DNA of 64,000 nt from Gemmataceae bacterium (lineage in GTDB: Bacteria > Planctomycetota > Planctomycetia > Gemmatales > Gemmataceae): contig JALHPZ010000006.1 of assembly GCA_022842245.1 (NCBI GenBank), positions 62,001-126,000 on the forward strand. The letters run 5' to 3'. A program made the position numbers and the translations under genes. Within the stretch, counting starts at the first letter, position 1; each line of letters begins with the position of its first letter. Below are positions 47,066 through 55,342 of this stretch, one piece after another. Below the pieces are notes generated by a model. It was not told where the DNA came from, ran no database searches, and saw only the letters and a program-made list of their open reading frames with translations.

Positions 47066-47779
47066 TCACTTCTTCTTCTTCTCGAACAGCACGATGTGCT
47101 GCCACGGCAAGCTCTTGTCCGTCTTCAGATGCGAGATCGACGGGAACTGCTCCATCTCCAGCATCACCTGGCGCTCGCTCATCTTGTGGACCAGTTTGAT
47201 CGGCACCTTCGGGTCTTCGAGGCGGAACTCGACGAACGCGATCCGGCCGCCGGGCTTGAGCGCGGCCACCATCTTCTCCGTCATCTCGTAGGGGTGCGAG
47301 AACTCGTGGTACACGTCCACGAGGATCATCAGGTCGACCTTGCCCTCCGGCAGCTTCGGGTCGGTTTCGGTGCCGAGGATCGTCTCGACGTTTGGAATCT
47401 TCTCCTTTTTGATCCGCGCTTTCATGATGTCGAGCATTTCCTGCTGGATGTCGACGGCGAGGATCTTCCCCTTTTCGCCGACGAGCGGGGCCATGCGGAA
47501 GGCGTGGTAGCCGCTGCCGGCGCCGATGTCGGCGATGGTCATGCCGGGCTTGATGTCGAGCGCCTTGATGAGCTTGGCGGGGTCTTCTTCCTTCTCGCGT
47601 TCGGGCCGGTCGAGCCAGCCGGCGGCCTGGTGGCCCATGACGTAGGCGATCTCGCGGTTCAGGTAGAACTTGCCGATGCCGTCCGGATCATGGTCCTTGC
47701 GGAACTCGTAGCGCGGCTTCTTCGGCTCCTCCGCAAATGCGAACGAAGAGAGTACGACGAGAACGGCGAGAGTGCGCAT
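47066..47779 (-). CDS. exported class I SAM-dependent methyltransferase
   Basis: A 237-residue protein with an N-terminal signal peptide (LAVLVVLSSFAFAEE). The methyltransferase fold follows: motif I IADIGAGSGYHAF near residue 83, an acidic loop ILAVDIQQEML, motif IV DLMILVDVYHEF and motif VI MVAALKPGGRIAFVEF. SAM is a cytoplasmic cofactor, so a secreted methyltransferase is odd, but this family occurs in planctomycetes and other bacteria with signal peptides. The substrate is unknown. All SAM-binding motifs are intact. Confidence 0.8.
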   Translation of the reverse strand: MRTLAVLVVLSSFAFAEEPKKPRYEFRKDHDPDGIGKFYLNREIAYVMGHQAAGWLDRPEREKEEDPAKLIKALDIKPGMTIADIGAGSGYHAFRMAPLVGEKGKILAVDIQQEMLDIMKARIKKEKIPNVETILGTETDPKLPEGKVDLMILVDVYHEFSHPYEMTEKMVAALKPGGRIAFVEFRLEDPKVPIKLVHKMSERQVMLEMEQFPSISHLKTDKSLPWQHIVLFEKKKK

Positions 47780-47812
47780 GGGAGTAGTCTCCGCGAGGGA
47801 TGTGCTGTTAGA

Positions 47813-47916
47813 TTAACCGCATAGGACGCAAAGAACGCAGAGAGAAACCCCAAGAATGATTTTGGAAATCAACTCTTCGGTTTTCTCTCTGCGTCCTCCG
47901 CGATCTCCGCGGTGAA
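47813..47916. repeat. palindromic repeat before DEAD-box gene end
   Basis: TTAACCGC...GGACGCAAAGAACGCAGAGA on the left and TCTCTCTGCGTCC...CTCCGCGGTGAA on the right form an imperfect palindrome. The right end is shared with 28751-28802. It lies between the methyltransferase start region and the helicase stop. Confidence 0.6.
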
Positions 47917-47925
47917 AATTCTTCG

Positions 47926-49608
47926 TTATCGCACGGGTGCCCGATCCCGGCGCACGGCAACCTTGCGGCCCTTGATGCGGCTTTCGTGCAGGCGCTCCAC
48001 CACGTGGTCGCACGCTTCGTCCAGCACGTCCACCAGCGCGAAGCGGTCGGCGATCTCGATCGGGCCGATGTCGCGGCTCGGCACGCCGGCCTCGTTCGCG
48101 ATCGCGCCCACGAGATCTCGCGGCGTAATCCCCGCCTCGCGGCCCAGGCTGAAGAACAGGCGCCCCATCGCCGGCCCGCGACCCCGATGCATCGGCCGCG
48201 CATCCCGCGGGCCGTCCCGCTGCGGTGCCATCGGCTTCTTCGGGAAGACCTCCGGAATTTCCTGCTCGTCTTCCGCCGGCTGCCCGGCCCGGTGCGCCAG
48301 CTGGATCGCCGCCAGCAGCACCGTGTTCGCGTCGGACATCTTGAGCATCTGTTCGAGCACCGGCTTGTACTCGTCGCCCGGCCCGGCTTCGATCACTTCG
48401 ACGAGCCGTTCCATCGTGCGCTCGATCTGCCGGTGCTTCAACTGCGCGACCGTCGGCACCTTCGCGATCTGGATCGGCTGGTTCGTCAGGCGCTCGATCG
48501 CCTTGAGGGCGTACTGCTCGCGCGGGTCGATGAGCGTGAGCACCACGCCTTCCCGGCCGGCCCGGCCGACGCGGCCGCTGCGGTGGACGTACACTTCCGG
48601 CGATTCCGGCAGGTGGAAGTTGACGACGTGCGACAGGTGGCTGATGTCCAGCCCGCGAGCCGCCACGTCGGTGGCCACGAGCACCGTCAGCGTCTCCTCG
48701 CGGAAGAGCTTCATGACGCGGTCGCGCTGCATCTGCTCCATGCCGCCGTGCAGGGCGGCGGCGTGGTAGCCGCGCTCGAGCAGCACGCGCGTGAGGTCTT
48801 CGGTCTCGCCGCGGGTCTTGCAGAAGACGATGGCGGAGGTGGGGTCTTCCATGCCGAGGATGCGGGCGAGCGTGGCGGGCTTGAAGCCCCGCGGCACGAG
48901 GCACGCCGTCTGGCGGACGCGCGGCTTCTCCCCCTCGACGGCCTTCGGCTTCGCCACCGTGATGCGCACCGGATCGCGCAGGAACTTCTCCGTGATGCGG
49001 GCGATCCGCGGCGGCATCGTCGCGCTGAACAGCAGCGTCTGCCGCTCCGCCGGCAGCCCCGCCAGGATGGCTTCGATCTCGTCGGCGAAGCCCATGTCGA
49101 ACATCTCGTCGGCTTCGTCGAGGATCACGGCGGCGATCTTCCGGTGCGGGAAGGCGCCGTTGCGCATGTGGTCGGCGAGCCGGCCGGGCGTGGCGACGAC
49201 GACGTCGACGCCGCGCTTCAGGGCGCGGAACTGTTCGGAATAACTCTCGCCGCCGTAGATGGCGAAGGCGTGCAGGCCGATGGTCTTGCCGTACTTGCGG
49301 AACGCCTCGGCCACCTGCATGGCGAGTTCGCGCGTCGGCACGAGCACGAGCGCGGCGGCGTCCTGCTTGGCGGCCTTCGCCTCGGCGAGGCGGTGCAGCA
49401 CGGGCAGGGCGAACGCGGCCGTCTTGCCGGTGCCGGTGCCCGCCTGGCCGACGAGATCGCGGCCTTCGCGCACGTGCGGGATGGCTTGTTCCTGGATCGG
49501 CGTGGGCTGTGTGTAGTTCAGCGTGGCGAGGACGGCCGTGAGCCGGGCGTCGAGGCCCAGATTGGCGAAACCGTTGGTAGCGGGGGACTGTTCGATCGAC
49601 TCGGACAT
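47926..49608 (-). CDS. DEAD-box ATP-dependent RNA helicase
   Basis: A 560-residue helicase started at ATG 49608 (GGAAGG upstream); the frame is open further up but crosses a repeat. Motifs in order: TPTPIQEQAIP Q-motif, AGTGTGKT near 56-63, PTRELAMQVAEAF, DEAD at 164-167, SATMPPR, HGGMEQMQRDRVM, VATDVAARGLDI and HRSGRVGRAGR. The C-terminal region (LFFSLGREAGITPRDLVGAIANEAG) is a DbpA-type RNA-binding domain, found in DeaD/CsdA and DbpA. It probably unwinds structured RNA in ribosome assembly or cold adaptation. Confidence 0.92.
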   Translation of the reverse strand: MSESIEQSPATNGFANLGLDARLTAVLATLNYTQPTPIQEQAIPHVREGRDLVGQAGTGTGKTAAFALPVLHRLAEAKAAKQDAAALVLVPTRELAMQVAEAFRKYGKTIGLHAFAIYGGESYSEQFRALKRGVDVVVATPGRLADHMRNGAFPHRKIAAVILDEADEMFDMGFADEIEAILAGLPAERQTLLFSATMPPRIARITEKFLRDPVRITVAKPKAVEGEKPRVRQTACLVPRGFKPATLARILGMEDPTSAIVFCKTRGETEDLTRVLLERGYHAAALHGGMEQMQRDRVMKLFREETLTVLVATDVAARGLDISHLSHVVNFHLPESPEVYVHRSGRVGRAGREGVVLTLIDPREQYALKAIERLTNQPIQIAKVPTVAQLKHRQIERTMERLVEVIEAGPGDEYKPVLEQMLKMSDANTVLLAAIQLAHRAGQPAEDEQEIPEVFPKKPMAPQRDGPRDARPMHRGRGPAMGRLFFSLGREAGITPRDLVGAIANEAGVPSRDIGPIEIADRFALVDVLDEACDHVVERLHESRIKGRKVAVRRDRAPVR

Positions 49609-49786
49609 GAAAAAAGCCTTCCGTCCGGCGATGAACGCCGGAATCGCGTGGGTGAAACGTAAAGCCTTGGACCGGCTCGACGCAACACTTCGCGCGATTC
49701 CCCGGATGAAGGCACCAGTGAGGACAGTATACGGCGCGCGGCGGTTCGCGGCGCGGGGAATTCGGGGACGAAGGTGAACGAGCACT

Positions 49787-49861
49787 GCGTTCTGCGGCGA
49801 AAAGGGGTCGGGAGTCGTTTTGCCGCAAAACGACTCCCGACCCCTTTTCGCCGCAGAACGC
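49787..49861. repeat. REP palindrome upstream of RAYT gene
   Basis: A perfect 35-base-arm palindrome with a 5-base loop: GCGTTCTGCGGCGAAAAGGG, GTCGGGAGTCGTTTT, loop GCCGC, then the complement. It ends 19 bases before the RAYT start. Confidence 0.92.
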
Positions 49862-49880
49862 AACGGTTACGCTATCGGCC

Positions 49881-50606
49881 ATGCCACGACGACCGCGAGA
49901 GAGTACCGGCGGACTGGTCTACCACGTCCTCAATCGGACGGTCGGTCGCGAGGCCCTGTTTCAAACGGAACTCGATTACGTTGCCTTTGAACGGATACTC
50001 GCCGAATCGATCTCACGACACGAATCGCGATTGCTGGCGTACTGTATCCTGCCGAACCATTGGCATCTCCTGCTCTGGCCGCGCGAAGACGGCGAGTTGT
50101 CCGAAGTCCTCCGTTGGCTCACCGTCACGCACACGCAGCGCTACCACGCCTACTACCAAACCTCAGGAACAGGACCGCTCTATCAGGGGCGATTCAAATC
50201 GTTTCCGGTTCAATCCGACGAACACTTCTACACGGTAGCCCGCTATGTCGAACGGAACGCGCTGACGGCGAACCTCACCGATCGAGCCGAGGCTTGGCCG
50301 TGGGGCAGTCTGTCCTTGCGTTCTGCGAGTGAAAAGGGGTCGGGAGTCGATTTCGCGGCGAAATCGACTCCCGACCCCTTTTCACTCGCAGAACGTCCCC
50401 CGCTCGCGGAGTGGCCGGTCCAGTTGCCGCAGGACTGGATCGCCCTTGTGAACGAGCCGATCACCGCGAAGGAGTTGGAGCGATTGCGGACCTGCGTTCG
50501 TCGGGGCCGGCCGTATGGTGACAAGGATTGGGTCGCCCTCACGGCAAAGCGCTTGGGGTTGGAGTCCTCGATGCGATCTGCGGGACGACCGAGAACTGAA
50601 ACGTGA
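49881..50606 (+). CDS. REP-associated tyrosine transposase (RAYT, Y1-type)
   Basis: A 241-residue HUH/Y1 transposase. The catalytic HUH motif is HWH at residues 60-62 (ILPNHWHLLLWP), and the nucleophilic Tyr122 lies in ARYVERNAL; QGRFKSF and the N-terminal GGLVYHVLNR are typical of the family. RAYTs bind and process REP hairpins. A REP palindrome precedes the gene and a second lies inside it (residues about 147-172), in the variable loop between the catalytic core and the C-terminal helical domain (VNEPITAKEL, CVRRGRPYGDKDWV). All catalytic residues remain. Confidence 0.9.
   Translation: MPRRPRESTGGLVYHVLNRTVGREALFQTELDYVAFERILAESISRHESRLLAYCILPNHWHLLLWPREDGELSEVLRWLTVTHTQRYHAYYQTSGTGPLYQGRFKSFPVQSDEHFYTVARYVERNALTANLTDRAEAWPWGSLSLRSASEKGSGVDFAAKSTPDPFSLAERPPLAEWPVQLPQDWIALVNEPITAKELERLRTCVRRGRPYGDKDWVALTAKRLGLESSMRSAGRPRTET
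50319..50395. repeat. REP palindrome within RAYT coding sequence
   Basis: A perfect 37-base-arm palindrome with a 3-base loop. It shares GTTCTGCG and GAAAAGGGGTCGGGAGTCG with the copy at 49787-49861 and is read through without a stop as a 26-residue insert (EKGSGVDFAAKSTPDPFS). Confidence 0.92.
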
Positions 50607-50623
50607 TCGTCGAGAATGAAACA

Positions 50624-50926
50624 ATGGGCAAAACAACCATCGATACTTTCGGCGTGACTTACACAAATGCTGATGGGGTTGCCCGCCAAGTTACTTGGTC
50701 CCATCTACAGTCAGTCGAGATCATCACGGATGACGGCGGACCACTTCTCGAAGATCTGTTCTGGGTGTTGCGAGGATCGGAGATAAAGTTGATCATTCCA
50801 CAAGCGGCTATCGGAACCGAAGAATTTCTGTCTCGACTTCAACAATTACCGCGATTTGATAACGAGGCGGTCATCACGGCCATGTCGTCCGTCGGCAAAT
50901 ATCGTTTCCTGTGCTGGAAGCGGTAA
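50624..50926 (+). CDS. hypothetical small protein
   Basis: A 100-residue protein started at ATG 50624; GTG 50603, overlapping the RAYT stop, is an alternative. Seen: VTWSHLQSVEIITDDGGPLLEDLFWVLRG in short pieces, KLIIPQAAIGTEEFLSRLQQLPRFDNEAVITAM and the ending FLCWKR. The base composition is lower in G+C than neighbours. Small proteins with the GP-x-DVFWVL and FDNEAV patterns are common in Gemmata-like genomes; an immunity-type role is a guess. No domain recognised. Confidence 0.6.
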   Translation: MGKTTIDTFGVTYTNADGVARQVTWSHLQSVEIITDDGGPLLEDLFWVLRGSEIKLIIPQAAIGTEEFLSRLQQLPRFDNEAVITAMSSVGKYRFLCWKR

Positions 50927-50966
50927 GGGCTCGACATCGCCTTGTACACCAAATCTATTCCCTCTC

Positions 50967-51224
50967 ATGCCCGACCTCACCAGCCCGACGCTGCTCTGGG
51001 TCAAGTTCGTGCTCTTCCTGCTCGTCGGCGCGCTCGCGGCGGGGCTGGCGCTGTTCCTTTTCCCGGACGTGAAGCTCGCGCTGCTGATGACGATCGCCAT
51101 CTGGGCCTTCGCGCGGGCCTACTACTTCGCGTTCTACGTCATCGAGCACTACGTCGATCCGTCGTTCAAGTTCGCCGGCCTCGTCGACTTCGTCCGCTAC
51201 GCGCTGCGAAAACGACGACCCTGA
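50967..51224 (+). CDS. small membrane protein
   Basis: An 85-residue protein started at ATG 50967 with two hydrophobic segments: LLWVKFVLFLLVGALAAGLALFLF and LALLMTIAIWAFARAYYFAFYVI in outline. A short C-terminal region (FKFAGLVDFVRYALRKRRP) is basic. No family recognised. It lies head-to-tail after the previous hypothetical gene and convergent with homoserine dehydrogenase. Its job is unknown. Confidence 0.6.
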   Translation: MPDLTSPTLLWVKFVLFLLVGALAAGLALFLFPDVKLALLMTIAIWAFARAYYFAFYVIEHYVDPSFKFAGLVDFVRYALRKRRP

Positions 51225-51238
51225 AGTCCCCATCCGCC

Positions 51239-52588
51239 TCAGTCGTCCACCGAGAAGAACACCGCCGGGCCGCACACGCCGGGGAGCTTCGCGAGCGCCT
51301 TCGCGGCGGCGCGGAAGCGGCCGGTCTCGGCCACGTGCGTCATGATCACCAGCGGAACCATCAATATCGGTTGGTTCTCGCCCGTCCGGCCCGCGGGAAG
51401 ATCCGCTGACAGGGCCGGACTCTCGACCGCCTCGTGCTGGATGATCGACGCGATGCTGATCCGCTCGTTCGCCAGGCACCGGCACACGTCCGCCAGCACC
51501 CCCGGCTCGTCCCGCACCAGCGCCCGCAGGTAGAACCGCGACCGCACCTTGTCCGACGGCGCCAGCGCGAACTCCGTCTTCCCGCTCCAGAGCTTCGCCG
51601 CCGCGAACGTTTTCTGCGCCCGGCCCACCGCGATGTCCAGGATGTCCGCCACCACCGACGACGCCGTCGGCATCATCCCCGCGCCCGCCCCCTGGAACAG
51701 CGTCTCGCCCACCACGTCACCGGTCACCAGCACCGCGTTGAACGCCCCGCGCACCTGCGCCAGCGGGTCGGTGCGGCGCAGCAGCACCGGCGCCACGTGC
51801 AGCGCCACCGTCTTGTCCGCCACCCACGCCTCCGCCAGCAGCTTGATCGTGTAGCCCAGCTCGGCGGCGAAGCGCGTGTCCATCGCGTCGATGCCGGCGA
51901 TGCCTTGCTTCTCGATGTCGCCGGGTTGCGCCGTCACGCCGAAGGCGATCTGCGCGAGCACCGCGAGCTTGTGCGCCGCGTCGGAGCCGTCGACGTCGAG
52001 CGTCGGGTCGGCCTCCGCGTAGCCGAGGCGCTGGGCCTCCTTCAAGGCGTCCGAGTAGCTCGTGCCGCTCTCCGCCATGGCGCTGAGGATGAAGTTCGAC
52101 GTGCCGTTGAGGATGCCCTGGATGCCGGTGATCTGGTTCGCCGCAAGGCTCTCGCCGAGGGCGCGGATGATCGGGATGCCCCCGGCGACGGCGGCCTCGA
52201 AGCAGATCACGCGCTCGGCCTTGCGCGCGGCCTCGAACAGCTCGAACCCGTGCGCGGCGAGGAGCGCCTTGTTCGCGGTGACGACATGCTTGCCCGCCGC
52301 GAGCGCCGCGAGCACCACGTCCTTCGCGATCGTGGTGCCGCCGATCAGTTCGACGACGATCTGCACCGCCGGGTCGGCGACGGCGGCGCGCCAGTCGGTG
52401 CCGACGGCCGCGCCGGGAACGACAACGTCCCGCGGCTTCGCAAGGTCGCGAACGACGAGGTGGCGGAGGACGAGGGATCGGCCCCCGGCGCGGGCGGTCA
52501 TGCGGCCGGCGTGTTCGGTGAGAATCCGGGCGACCCCGGTGCCGACGGTCCCGCAGCCGACGAGCGCTATCCCTAGCGATTCCGCCAT
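51239..52588 (-). CDS. hom: homoserine dehydrogenase
   Basis: A 449-residue enzyme that reduces aspartate semialdehyde to homoserine for threonine and methionine synthesis. Seen: nucleotide-binding GCGTVGTGV at 11-19, ELIGGTTIAKDVVLAALAAGKHVVTANKALLA (in short pieces), GGIPIIRALGESLAANQITGIQGILNGT, and the catalytic DVDGSDAAHKLAVLA with Lys near 225. The C-terminal about 90 residues (FYLRALVRDEPGVLADVCRCLA) are an ACT regulatory domain, probably for threonine feedback. Length is normal for the ACT-containing form. Confidence 0.95.
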   Translation of the reverse strand: MAESLGIALVGCGTVGTGVARILTEHAGRMTARAGGRSLVLRHLVVRDLAKPRDVVVPGAAVGTDWRAAVADPAVQIVVELIGGTTIAKDVVLAALAAGKHVVTANKALLAAHGFELFEAARKAERVICFEAAVAGGIPIIRALGESLAANQITGIQGILNGTSNFILSAMAESGTSYSDALKEAQRLGYAEADPTLDVDGSDAAHKLAVLAQIAFGVTAQPGDIEKQGIAGIDAMDTRFAAELGYTIKLLAEAWVADKTVALHVAPVLLRRTDPLAQVRGAFNAVLVTGDVVGETLFQGAGAGMMPTASSVVADILDIAVGRAQKTFAAAKLWSGKTEFALAPSDKVRSRFYLRALVRDEPGVLADVCRCLANERISIASIIQHEAVESPALSADLPAGRTGENQPILMVPLVIMTHVAETGRFRAAAKALAKLPGVCGPAVFFSVDD

Positions 52589-52667
52589 GTCCTTCGTCCT
52601 CGATGATGGGTCCGAAGTGTTCTTACGGTCCGCGGGGAATCGCGGCCATGCGGACCAAAGAGACCTA

Positions 52668-52780
52668 AAAAGGGGACGCAGAGACCAAAAAAGGGGACGC
52701 AGCTCGTTTCACACGCGCGAAACGAGCTGCGTCCCCTTTTCGGGCGTCCGTCCCCTTTTTGGGCGTCCCCTTTTCGGGAC
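52668..52780. repeat. GGGGACGC palindrome array
   Basis: At least five copies of AAAAGGGGACGC or its complement, with a central hairpin CGCAGCTCGTTT...AAACGAGCTGCG at about 52698-52731. The first bases lie near the homoserine dehydrogenase start and the last end 3 bases from the stop of the redoxin-fusion gene. It differs from the TCGGGAGTCG family at 49787. Confidence 0.8.
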
Positions 52781-52782
52781 GC

Positions 52783-54528
52783 TCACTTCTCCGTGAACAC
52801 CACAAAGCCGATCATCATCTCCTGCCACGTCTGGTTGCCCCAGCGCACCGTCGCGGACGGGTCGGGGTTCGACGGGTTCGCCTTCGAGTTGTCGTACCAG
52901 GCCGTGCACTCGATCTTCGAGCCGGCGGGAATGTCCTTCGGCTTCGCCAGCTCGTAGTTCGCCTGCCAGTTGAAGTCGTACTTCGGCACGTTCAGCAACA
53001 CCTCGCGCGTGCCGTCCTTCTGCACGAGTTCCATCTTGAATGCCTTGCCGCGGACGTGCATGTGCGGCGTGAAGATGAACAGCCGCGTGTCCTTCGGGAA
53101 CTCCTTGACCGACTTCACCTCGAAGTTCGGGTCGCCGGGCGGGATGCGGAACCGGCCGTTCATGATCGAGGCGTTCTGGATCTCGTGCTTCGGCGGCCCC
53201 TTCGCGAGGCAGAGGCCGATCATCGACTGGTCCGGCCCGGCCTTGCCGTTCGGCGTGTAGTGCATCTCGAACATCAGCTGCGACCCCTTCGGGATCTTGC
53301 GCGCATGGCCGGGGGGCATCACGACCGGCGCGTCGCCGGGGACGTACGCGCCGAGCATGTGCCGGCCGAAATCGCGCCCGGCGACGTCGAAGATCGTGCC
53401 GCCCGGCGGGATGATGAAGCAGATGATGTGGTGCACGACGGCGCGGTATTCGGGCCGCACCTCCACCGCTTCAATCCAGGTGTCTTCCGCCAGCGGTTCG
53501 CCGACGGGCACGTACTGGTACGGCACGCCGATGCCGAGGAACGAACTCGCCGGCACCTTGATCGGCTTCTGCATCTTCAGCACGACATCCGGCTCGCGCG
53601 GCAGCCGCCAGCCGTCGAGGAACTGGCGCGGCTGCGGCTGGTCCTTCGCGCTGCCTTCGGGGCAGCCCTGGTCGATCCACTTCAGCAGCGTGGCCTTGTC
53701 CTCGGGCGTCAGGCGGCGATCGTTCTTGAAGTGGCCGAACGCGGCGTCCGCGTGCCACGGCGGCATCACGTCGTCCGCGACCACCTCGCGCATCATGCCC
53801 GCCCAGCTCTTCGCCGCCTTGTAACTGTCGAGCGCGAACGGCGCCGCCTCGCCGGCGCGGTGGCAGTCCTGGCACTTCGATTGAATGATGCGCGCGACAT
53901 CCTTCGTGTACGTCACGAGCGGGCCGGAGCTCGCAACCGGCTTCTCGCGCGTCAGCTTGCAGCCGCTCGCGGCGGCGTGGGTCACGCGCACGTCGGTCCC
54001 TTCGAGGATCGCGTCGATGGCGTTCGCCAGCTCGCGCGTCGTCGCCTTGTCGCGGTGCACGCCGACCGCGTACTGGTCGTCGATACGCCCGTGGTAGCGC
54101 ACGGTGCGCGTGGCATCCAGCACGAACGCGCTCGGCACGCGGTCGACGTGGAACTTGTCGGCCAGCTTCACGCCGTCGTCCTTCAGCACCGGATACGGGA
54201 TGCCGAAGTGCTTCGCTTGCTTCGCGATGTCGGCGGCTTCGTCCGACTCGTGGCTGTACACGGCGACGAACCTCACGCCTTCGTTGCGGTACTTCTTCTC
54301 GAGTTCGATCAGCCGGGGCACGTACGCGAGGCTGACGGGGCAGGCGGTGCTCGGGAAGAGCACGACGACCGCCTTCGCCCCGCGCGTGGCGTCGACGAAG
54401 TTCCACGCCTTGCCGTCGGCGGCGTTGGCGAGGGTGAAGTCGGCGATCTTGGTGCCGAGCGGCGGTTGCGGTTCGGCGGCGGCGAGGGGCGCCGCAAGGA
54501 GCGCGAGAAGGTACAGGCTGCGGATCAC
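52783..54528 (-). CDS. redoxin - cytochrome c - copper monooxygenase-like fusion
   Basis: A 581-residue exported protein (signal IRSLYLLALLAAPLAAA). Residues about 22-180 are an AhpC/TSA or thioredoxin-like domain with a single active Cys63 (TACPVSLAYVP) and VDRVPSAFVLD. Residues about 205-290 contain a heme c site Cys219-x-x-Cys222-His223 (CQDCH). The C-terminal part resembles copper type II ascorbate-dependent monooxygenases: His366-His367 (VVHHIICF), His423 (FEMHYTP), His489-x-His491 (PHMHVRG), and an MM pair at 571-572. Those are likely copper ligands. Such fusions are known in planctomycetes; the substrate is unknown. It likely works in the periplasm. Confidence 0.8.
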   Translation of the reverse strand: MIRSLYLLALLAAPLAAAEPQPPLGTKIADFTLANAADGKAWNFVDATRGAKAVVVLFPSTACPVSLAYVPRLIELEKKYRNEGVRFVAVYSHESDEAADIAKQAKHFGIPYPVLKDDGVKLADKFHVDRVPSAFVLDATRTVRYHGRIDDQYAVGVHRDKATTRELANAIDAILEGTDVRVTHAAASGCKLTREKPVASSGPLVTYTKDVARIIQSKCQDCHRAGEAAPFALDSYKAAKSWAGMMREVVADDVMPPWHADAAFGHFKNDRRLTPEDKATLLKWIDQGCPEGSAKDQPQPRQFLDGWRLPREPDVVLKMQKPIKVPASSFLGIGVPYQYVPVGEPLAEDTWIEAVEVRPEYRAVVHHIICFIIPPGGTIFDVAGRDFGRHMLGAYVPGDAPVVMPPGHARKIPKGSQLMFEMHYTPNGKAGPDQSMIGLCLAKGPPKHEIQNASIMNGRFRIPPGDPNFEVKSVKEFPKDTRLFIFTPHMHVRGKAFKMELVQKDGTREVLLNVPKYDFNWQANYELAKPKDIPAGSKIECTAWYDNSKANPSNPDPSATVRWGNQTWQEMMIGFVVFTEK

Positions 54529-54898
54529 GCGAAGTCTCCGGGGTGGGCGGAGAGTCGCCCACGATCATCTTGCAGCGCGGATCGGGGCTTGGGAAGGGCG
54601 TTCGGATCGGTCGTTTTTGCAAGCGTCGGTATTTTTTGCAAAGTTCGGCTTGACAGGATTACCCGGATTGTGGATTTTACGCGGGCCTCTTCTCTGTTCC
54701 GGCCCCGTCGCCCGTGGTGCAACGCCACGAGCGACGGGGTTTTTTCGTAGAACGGACGTCCGAGAGCTTGACTCGCCGAAGGCGAGCCAAGCCCCGTGAG
54801 TGACCGTGTGAGTCGATCGCGCGATGGGCCATGTGGCGGCGCGGGAAGCGCCGAAGTGGAATATTATCCCTCTTGGCTATTGGCTCACGGCGAACCAC
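54529..54898. other. non-coding stretch with terminator and hairpins
   Basis: About 370 bases without a convincing gene. It holds a TTGACA box at 54650-54655, an intrinsic terminator at 54703-54745 and a second hairpin GCTTG...CAAGC at 54766-54792. A plus-strand small RNA of roughly 60 bases between box and terminator is possible. Confidence 0.5.
54703..54745 (+). terminator. rho-independent terminator
   Basis: CCCCGTCGCCCGTGG, a 7-base loop, CCACGAGCGACGGGG, then six Ts on the plus strand. No plus-strand gene precedes it, which is why a small RNA is proposed. Confidence 0.8.
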
Positions 54899-55303
54899 CT
54901 ACGGACCTGTGGCCCGGTGCCAGCCAGATTCCGTGAAAGCGTTGCGGTAGATCAGCCCGGCCTTCCGGCACACTTCCCGCGCGACCGCTTCCTGGTCGGG
55001 GGTGTCGAATCCGACGAATACGAACGCTGGGTTCAGGTCGATTGTTTCACTGGAAGCGAACTCCAGCGCGTAGGCCCCGCGTTCATCAACGTAAACCGAG
55101 AGCAAACCGCGAGGCCGTACATCGGCGGGCACGTCGGTCGCGGAATACCGCCCTTCCGGTTTTCCCTTTGTGGCCTCGACGACCTTCTGGAGTTGTGTCA
55201 AGCGACCGCTCACCGACTTTTTCGCGTCGCTGCACCCGGAAAGTGCAACCATGGCACATAATGCGAGAATACAAGATGAGATTGTGTGGCAAAGCCGTTT
55301 CAT
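54899..55303 (-). CDS. lipoprotein of unknown function
   Basis: A 134-residue protein with a lipoprotein signal (ILALCAMVALSGC, Cys at about 24). The mature part has LTQLQKVVEATKG, PRGLLSVYVDERGAYALEF and FVFVGFDTPDQEAVAREVC. Two further Cys residues occur. G+C is lower than the neighbours. No family recognised. It faces the same way as the next gene upstream with 39 bases between, so the two may be co-transcribed. Confidence 0.6.
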   Translation of the reverse strand: MKRLCHTISSCILALCAMVALSGCSDAKKSVSGRLTQLQKVVEATKGKPEGRYSATDVPADVRPRGLLSVYVDERGAYALEFASSETIDLNPAFVFVGFDTPDQEAVAREVCRKAGLIYRNAFTESGWHRATGP

Positions 55304-55342
55304 CCGGTGCGCCCTCCTCCTCCAAACACCAATATTGGCCCA

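Noticed and set aside
49609-49863. N-terminal extension of the DEAD-box helicase
   Set aside because: The extension crosses the REP palindrome and repeat-like sequence; the conserved protein begins at the ATG 49608 with a ribosome site.
52759-54750. Plus-strand open frame over the redoxin fusion
   Set aside because: Complement of a clearly conserved gene; no plausible product.
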